From assembly GCA_019247245.1 (NCBI GenBank), contig JAFAPF010000429.1:1-8099 (forward strand): a stretch of 8,099 nucleotides of DNA, given 5' to 3'. Shown piece by piece: positions 4,867 through 8,099 of the stretch; within the stretch, counting starts at the first letter, position 1; the number at the start of each line of letters is the position of its first letter. Source of the DNA: Rubrobacter sp. GTDB taxonomy: Bacteria; Actinomycetota; Rubrobacteria; Rubrobacterales; Rubrobacteraceae. The notes below the pieces were generated by a model, which saw only the letters and a list, made by a program, of their open reading frames with translations, was not told where the DNA came from and did no database searches. The translations under genes were made by a program, and so were the position numbers.

Positions 4867-5874
4867 GTGGCGCAGACAGTTACTCTCATACCGGGCGATG
4901 GTACCGGACCGGAGGTAACCGGGGCGACTCGTGAGGTTATTGATGCTCTCGATGTAGGCATCGAGTGGGAAGAGGTCGAGGCTGGCGAGAAGGTTATAGA
5001 CGAAGAGGGCACTCCTCTGCCAGAGCACGTTCTAGAGTCTATCCGGCGCAACAAAGTGGCCATCAAGGGTCCGCTGACCACACCCGTAGGACAAGGCTTC
5101 CGTTCGGTGAACGTGGCGCTCAGGGCAGAGTTGGATCTCTACGCCAACGTCCGCCCTGCCCAGAGCCTACCCGGTATAGATTTGCCCTTCGAGAACGTAG
5201 ATATCATCACCTTCCGCGAGAACACCGAAGATCTATACGCCGGAATCGAACATAAAATCGGTGACTGTGCGGGCGAGTCCATTAAGCTCATCACACGGAA
5301 AGGTACCGAACGCATCTGCCGTCTGGCCTTTGAGCAGTCAAAGGACATGGGCCGTAAGCATATCACGGTCACCCACAAGGCCAATATCATGAGGGAAACC
5401 GATGGTCTGTTCCGGGATGTCTTCTTCGAGGTCGCGGAGGATTACGAGAACGATTTCGAGGAGATCGACGAGCGGATCGTAGACAATATGGCCATGCAGC
5501 TCGCGATGAAGCCGAACGACTACGATGTACTGGTCTGCCCGAACCTATACGGGGACATCCTCTCTGACCTTTGTGCAGGCCTCACAGGCGGTCTAGGAGT
5601 GGCGCCAGGGGCGAACATTGGGGACGAGTATGCTCTCTTCGAGCCTGTACACGGCAGCACCCCGAAGTACGCCGGGCAAAACCGGGCGAACCCGCTGGCG
5701 ACCATGCTCTCGGCGGTGAGTATGCTCGAGTACATGGAGTTGCAGAAGGAGGCCGAGAGAATGCAGAAGGCCATAAAACAGGCTCTCAAGAACCCCGAGA
5801 ACCGTACCAAGGACCTTGGCGGTTCGGCAGGCACCAAGGAGTTCGGGCAAGCCGTAATCTCAAATCTGGAGTAG
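4867..5874 (+). CDS. icd: Isocitrate dehydrogenase, short homodimeric type (335 aa)
   Basis: Oxidative decarboxylation of isocitrate to 2-oxoglutarate in the TCA cycle, cytoplasmic, probably a homodimer. It belongs to the isocitrate/isopropylmalate dehydrogenase family. LIPGDGTGPEV (7-17) is the N-terminal family motif. RSVNVALR (79-86) marks isocitrate rather than isopropylmalate as substrate. Ser80 matches the phosphorylatable Ser113 of the E. coli enzyme. ANVRP (93-97), FRENTEDLYAG (116-126) and THKAN (169-173, catalytic Lys171) follow. Metal-binding Asp206, Asp230 and Asp234 match E. coli Asp283, 307 and 311. The coenzyme loop HGSTPKYAGQNRANP (262-276) has Lys267 and Tyr268 as in NADP enzymes but Ala274 as in NAD enzymes, and the C-terminal Tyr/Arg pair of the E. 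coli enzyme is absent. Coenzyme use is therefore open. The start is GTG with AAGGAGG five bases upstream. Its own promoter lies upstream and a tRNA promoter downstream, so it is probably monocistronic. Homoisocitrate dehydrogenase is a less likely alternative. Confidence 0.92.
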   Translation: MAQTVTLIPGDGTGPEVTGATREVIDALDVGIEWEEVEAGEKVIDEEGTPLPEHVLESIRRNKVAIKGPLTTPVGQGFRSVNVALRAELDLYANVRPAQSLPGIDLPFENVDIITFRENTEDLYAGIEHKIGDCAGESIKLITRKGTERICRLAFEQSKDMGRKHITVTHKANIMRETDGLFRDVFFEVAEDYENDFEEIDERIVDNMAMQLAMKPNDYDVLVCPNLYGDILSDLCAGLTGGLGVAPGANIGDEYALFEPVHGSTPKYAGQNRANPLATMLSAVSMLEYMELQKEAERMQKAIKQALKNPENRTKDLGGSAGTKEFGQAVISNLE

Positions 5875-5905
5875 TTACTGTAATCTGCAGCGGCTCTTGA
5901 GCTGC

Positions 5906-5934
5906 TTGTAAGCAGTTGCGCCGCATGCTAAATT
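5906..5934 (+). promoter_or_regulatory. Promoter of the tRNA Gly-Cys-Val cluster
   Basis: TTGTAA (5906-5911, four of six) and TAAATT (5929-5934, four of six) are spaced by 17 bases, with an extended -10 TGC directly before the -10 box. Transcription would start near 5941, about 13 bases before the first tRNA. The -10 region is itself a 13-bp palindrome, TGCTAAATTAGCA (5926-5938). An inverted repeat CTGCTT/AAGCAG (5902-5915) overlaps the -35. Confidence 0.5.
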
Positions 5935-5953
5935 AGCACCGCACGCGCGCAAT

Positions 5954-6026
5954 GCGGAAGTAGCTCAGCTGGTAGAGCATCACCTTGCCATGGTGAGGGT
6001 CGCGGGTTCGAATCCCGTCTTCCGCT
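5954..6026 (+). tRNA. tRNA-Gly (GCC)
   Basis: A 73-base cloverleaf. Acceptor GCGGAAG (5954-5960) pairs with CTTCCGC (6019-6025). D stem is GCTC/GAGC. Anticodon stem TCACC/GGTGA encloses loop TTGCCAT with anticodon GCC (5987-5989). T stem GCGGG/CCCGT (one G-T wobble) encloses TTCGAAT. The discriminator is T and no CCA is encoded. It reads glycine codons GGC and GGT. Confidence 0.97.
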
Positions 6027-6073
6027 CTGACCCCGGGCCGAAATGCCGACTGGTGGGCCGGTGCCGAGGTGTT

Positions 6074-6144
6074 GGCGGCATGGCCGAGTGGTTAGGCAAG
6101 GGTCTGCAAAACCCTGCACCCCGGTTCGATTCCGGGTGCCGCCT
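6074..6144 (+). tRNA. tRNA-Cys (GCA)
   Basis: A 71-base cloverleaf. Acceptor GGCGGCA (6074-6080) pairs with TGCCGCC (6137-6143). D stem is GCC/GGC. Anticodon stem AGGGT/ACCCT encloses loop CTGCAAA with anticodon GCA (6106-6108). T stem CCCGG/CCGGG encloses TTCGATT. The discriminator is T, the expected identity base for cysteine. CCA is not encoded. It lies 47 bases after tRNA-Gly, within the same presumed transcript. Confidence 0.97.
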
Positions 6145-6177
6145 CTCGGAAGGGATGCGAAAAAGAGATATTAGTAC

Positions 6178-6249
6178 GGGCGATTAGCTCAGGGGGAGAG
6201 CGCTTCCTTGACGCGGAAGAGGTCAGTGGTTCGAATCCACTATCGCCCA
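6178..6249 (+). tRNA. tRNA-Val (GAC)
   Basis: A 72-base cloverleaf. Acceptor GGGCGAT (6178-6184) pairs with ATCGCCC (6242-6248). D stem GCTC/GAGC encloses a 7-base loop AGGGGGA. Anticodon stem CTTCC/GGAAG encloses loop TTGACGC with anticodon GAC (6210-6212). T stem AGTGG/CCACT encloses TTCGAAT. The discriminator is A and CCA is not encoded. It reads valine codons GTC and GTT. Confidence 0.97.
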
Positions 6250-6268
6250 CTCTGGAAGCTGGTCAGCT

Positions 6269-6294
6269 AAGGGCCGGTTTAGCGACCGGTCCTT
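6269..6294 (+). terminator. Rho-independent-type terminator after the tRNA cluster
   Basis: AAGGGCCGGT (6269-6278) pairs with ACCGGTCCTT (6285-6294) as a ten-pair stem with one G-U wobble and a 6-base loop TTAGCG. A short T-rich stretch (TTTCGCGTT) follows. It begins 20 bases after tRNA-Val and about 100 bases before thrS. It most likely ends the tRNA transcript. The short T run suggests incomplete termination, so some read-through into thrS is possible. Confidence 0.6.
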
Positions 6295-6341
6295 TCGCGT
6301 TCCGCGCTTCGTTAGGCAGAGCCGCTCTTTAGGTCTGGTAT

Positions 6342-6347
6342 TACAAT
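6342..6347 (+). promoter_or_regulatory. Possible -10 box of thrS
   Basis: TACAAT matches five of six -10 bases and lies 45 bases before the thrS start, which would give a leader of about 39 bases. No -35-like hexamer is found at 16-18 bases upstream, so this is tentative. No T-box motif or tRNA-like operator was recognised in the leader. Confidence 0.25.
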
Positions 6348-6392
6348 CTCGGTTTGACTTGAACGATAGCAAGGCGTTTGGAGGAACGGATC

Positions 6393-8099
6393 GTGGCTGA
6401 GGTGAAGCTGCCCGACGGTAGAGAGCTGGAGGTAGAGCCCGGCGAGAAGGCGTGCGATGTGGCGGCGAAGATCGGGCCGCGCTTGGCTCGCGATGCCGTG
6501 GTCGCGCGGCTAAACGGTGAACTCGTAGACCTCGATGCTCCTCTTGACGGCGGCGGAGCCTTCGAGGTTGTCACCAAGGACTCGCTCGACGGTCTCTACG
6601 TCTTGCGGCATTCGACGGCACACGCGATGGCCCAGGCGGTGACGGAACTGTATCCGGGCAGCAAGCTGACCATAGGTCCGCCCATAGAGAACGGCTTCTA
6701 CTACGACATCGAGGTAAACGGGCGCATAACCGACGAAGACCTGCCGCGCATCGAGGAGAGGATGCGTGAGATCGCCGCCCGTGATCTCCCCATCGAGCGC
6801 GAGGAGGTCTCCAAGGCCCAAGCCGAGGCGCTCTTTGCGGACAACCCGTACAAGCTGGAGATCATCTGCGATCTCGAAGACGGGGATATCTCGATCTACC
6901 GCCAGGGGGATTTCTACGACCTCTGCGTCGGCCCGCACGTGCCGAGCACCGGCCGTCTCGGGGCGTTCGGGTTGCGGAGCATCGCCGGGGCCTACTGGCG
7001 CGGTGATGAAAAGAACCCGATGCTCACCCGCATCTACGGCACCGCCTGGCCGACGGAGAAGGAACTCAAGACGTACCTCCGCAGGCTGGAGGAGGCCCGG
7101 GCGCGGGACCATCGCAAGATCGGTAAGGACCTGAAGCTCTTCACCTTCTCGCCGGACGTCGGCGTGGGAATACCGCTCTTCCTACCGAAGGGCGAAACCC
7201 TCAGGCATCTCATGGAGGAATACGTGCGCGAGGTCCAGACCCGCCACGGCTACCAGCACGTCTGGACGGGGAATCTGGTCAACGAGCGACTCTACGCCAG
7301 AAGCGGACATCTAGAACACTACAAGGACGCCATGTTCCCGCCGATGGTTGATGGCGAGACGCGCTACCGCCTGAAGCCGATGAACTGCCCGAGCCACATG
7401 ACGCTCTACAACATGGAGGCCCACTCGTACCGGGACCTCCCCTTGCGCTACGCCGAGTTCGCGACGCTCTACCGCTACGAGAAGAGTGGGGAACTCTCTG
7501 GCCTCACCCGCGTGCGGGCGCTTACCCAGGACGACGCGCACGTCTTCTGTACCGAAGCTCAGATCCAGGAAGAGTTCGCGCGGGCGCTTTTGATCATCCG
7601 GGAGGTCCTGGACACCTACGGCTTCGAGGATTACAGGGTCCGCCTCTCCTTGCGCGACCCGGATAACACAAAGTACATCGCGGATGATGAGAAGTGGAGC
7701 CGGGCCGAGCGCGCCCTGCGCGACGCCCTCGACGCTGCCGGCATCTCCTACGAGGCCGTCTCCGGAGAGGCGGCATTCTACGGCCCGAAGGCCGACTTTA
7801 TGGCGAAGGACGTGCTGGGGCGGGAGTGGCAGCTCTCGACGATCCAGGTGGACTTCATCCAGCCCGCCCGCCTGGGGTGCGAGTACATCGGCGAGGACGG
7901 CAACCCGCACACGCCGGTGCTCCTGCACCGGGCCGTAACGGGGACGACGGAGCGCTTCATGGCGGTCCTCATCGAGCAATATGGAGGTGCGTTCCCGCTG
8001 TGGCTCTCGCCGCTGCAGGCGGTGGTGATACCCGTGGCGGATCGGCATCTCCCCTACGCCCGCGAGATAGGGGAGAGGCTCAAAGCGCAGGGTCTGCGG
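6393..8099 (+). CDS. thrS: Threonyl-tRNA synthetase, C-terminus cut off by window edge
   Basis: Attaches threonine to tRNA-Thr; a class II synthetase, normally a cytoplasmic homodimer with zinc in the active site. The translation is open from GTG 6393 to the window end: 569 residues of a usual length near 640. The N-terminal TGS domain covers about 1-62. The editing domain has HSTAH (73-77) and CVGPH (178-182), the Cys/His set that removes mischarged serine. The catalytic core has zinc ligands Cys332 (MNCPSHM), His383 (DDAHVF) and His512 (LLHRAV). Class II motif 2 lies near 352-386 and motif 3 near 508-528 with Arg521. The anticodon-binding domain begins about 538 (WLSPLQAVVIPVAD) and is mostly missing. 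GTG is preceded by GGAGGA (6380-6385) seven bases upstream. All key residues are intact. The gene follows a tRNA cluster and its terminator-like hairpin; none of the three tRNAs is its substrate. Confidence 0.97.
   Translation, partial: MAEVKLPDGRELEVEPGEKACDVAAKIGPRLARDAVVARLNGELVDLDAPLDGGGAFEVVTKDSLDGLYVLRHSTAHAMAQAVTELYPGSKLTIGPPIENGFYYDIEVNGRITDEDLPRIEERMREIAARDLPIEREEVSKAQAEALFADNPYKLEIICDLEDGDISIYRQGDFYDLCVGPHVPSTGRLGAFGLRSIAGAYWRGDEKNPMLTRIYGTAWPTEKELKTYLRRLEEARARDHRKIGKDLKLFTFSPDVGVGIPLFLPKGETLRHLMEEYVREVQTRHGYQHVWTGNLVNERLYARSGHLEHYKDAMFPPMVDGETRYRLKPMNCPSHMTLYNMEAHSYRDLPLRYAEFATLYRYEKSGELSGLTRVRALTQDDAHVFCTEAQIQEEFARALLIIREVLDTYGFEDYRVRLSLRDPDNTKYIADDEKWSRAERALRDALDAAGISYEAVSGEAAFYGPKADFMAKDVLGREWQLSTIQVDFIQPARLGCEYIGEDGNPHTPVLLHRAVTGTTERFMAVLIEQYGGAFPLWLSPLQAVVIPVADRHLPYAREIGERLKAQGLR

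Noticed and set aside
4563..5081. 172-codon minus-strand open frame across the icd upstream region
   Set aside because: It overlaps the 5' part of the dehydrogenase and its promoter in antisense, is rich in Ser and Arg with no family motif, and has no convincing ribosome site.
6295..6392. T-box or tRNA-like autoregulatory leader of thrS
   Set aside because: I looked for the T-box consensus core and for a tRNA-Thr-like fold before the start codon and found neither; the leader is also too short for a T-box.
6510..7112. 200-codon minus-strand open frame inside thrS
   Set aside because: It is antisense to the editing domain of thrS, whose motifs are intact; GC-rich genes commonly produce such long antisense frames.
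7311..8048. 245-codon minus-strand open frame inside thrS
   Set aside because: Antisense to the catalytic core of thrS, with no recognisable domain; its length reflects codon bias of the real gene.
1..8099. A novel multi-gene, defence, mobile or CRISPR system
   Set aside because: Genes are mostly singletons in alternating orientation with housekeeping functions. No transposase, integrase, phage, toxin-antitoxin or regularly spaced repeat was found.

Overview
This 8.1 kb window looks like ordinary chromosomal DNA from a moderately GC-rich bacterium. The best guess is a deep-branching actinobacterium of the Rubrobacter type. That guess rests on the mix of a geranylgeranyl-reductase-family flavoprotein, a short isocitrate dehydrogenase, tRNA genes without an encoded CCA end, frequent GTG starts and strong GGAGG-type ribosome sites. 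It is an impression, not a demonstrated assignment. There are no insertion sequences, phage genes, CRISPR repeats or rRNA.

Left part (1-3705): an MBL-fold metallo-hydrolase runs off the left edge on the minus strand. A gap of about 290 bases separates it from a minus-strand FAD-dependent geranylgeranyl reductase family gene. A 66-residue protein of unknown function is divided from that gene by a compact divergent promoter region (2260-2383). It meets, tail to tail with only 14 bases between the stop codons, a minus-strand 368-residue protein that I do not recognise and that has a charged, probably coiled-coil N-terminal half.

Middle (3838-5874): a Yip1-type multi-pass membrane protein on the plus strand is followed by a 315-base gap. 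The end of the gap holds a plausible promoter with a 17-bp imperfect palindrome overlapping its -10 element. That promoter drives a 335-residue isocitrate dehydrogenase whose coenzyme-determining residues are mixed between the NADP and NAD patterns.

Right part (5906-8099): a well-formed promoter leads into three tRNA genes, Gly(GCC), Cys(GCA) and Val(GAC). A terminator-like hairpin follows, then threonyl-tRNA synthetase (thrS), which runs off the right edge with most of its last domain missing. The tRNA cluster and thrS form a translation-related block.

Most genes are single transcription units in changing orientations, so little can be inferred from operon context. I found no convincing new multi-gene system. 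The best leads are the two unrecognised proteins, the palindrome in the icd promoter, and the start-site evidence for the reductase and the coiled-coil gene.
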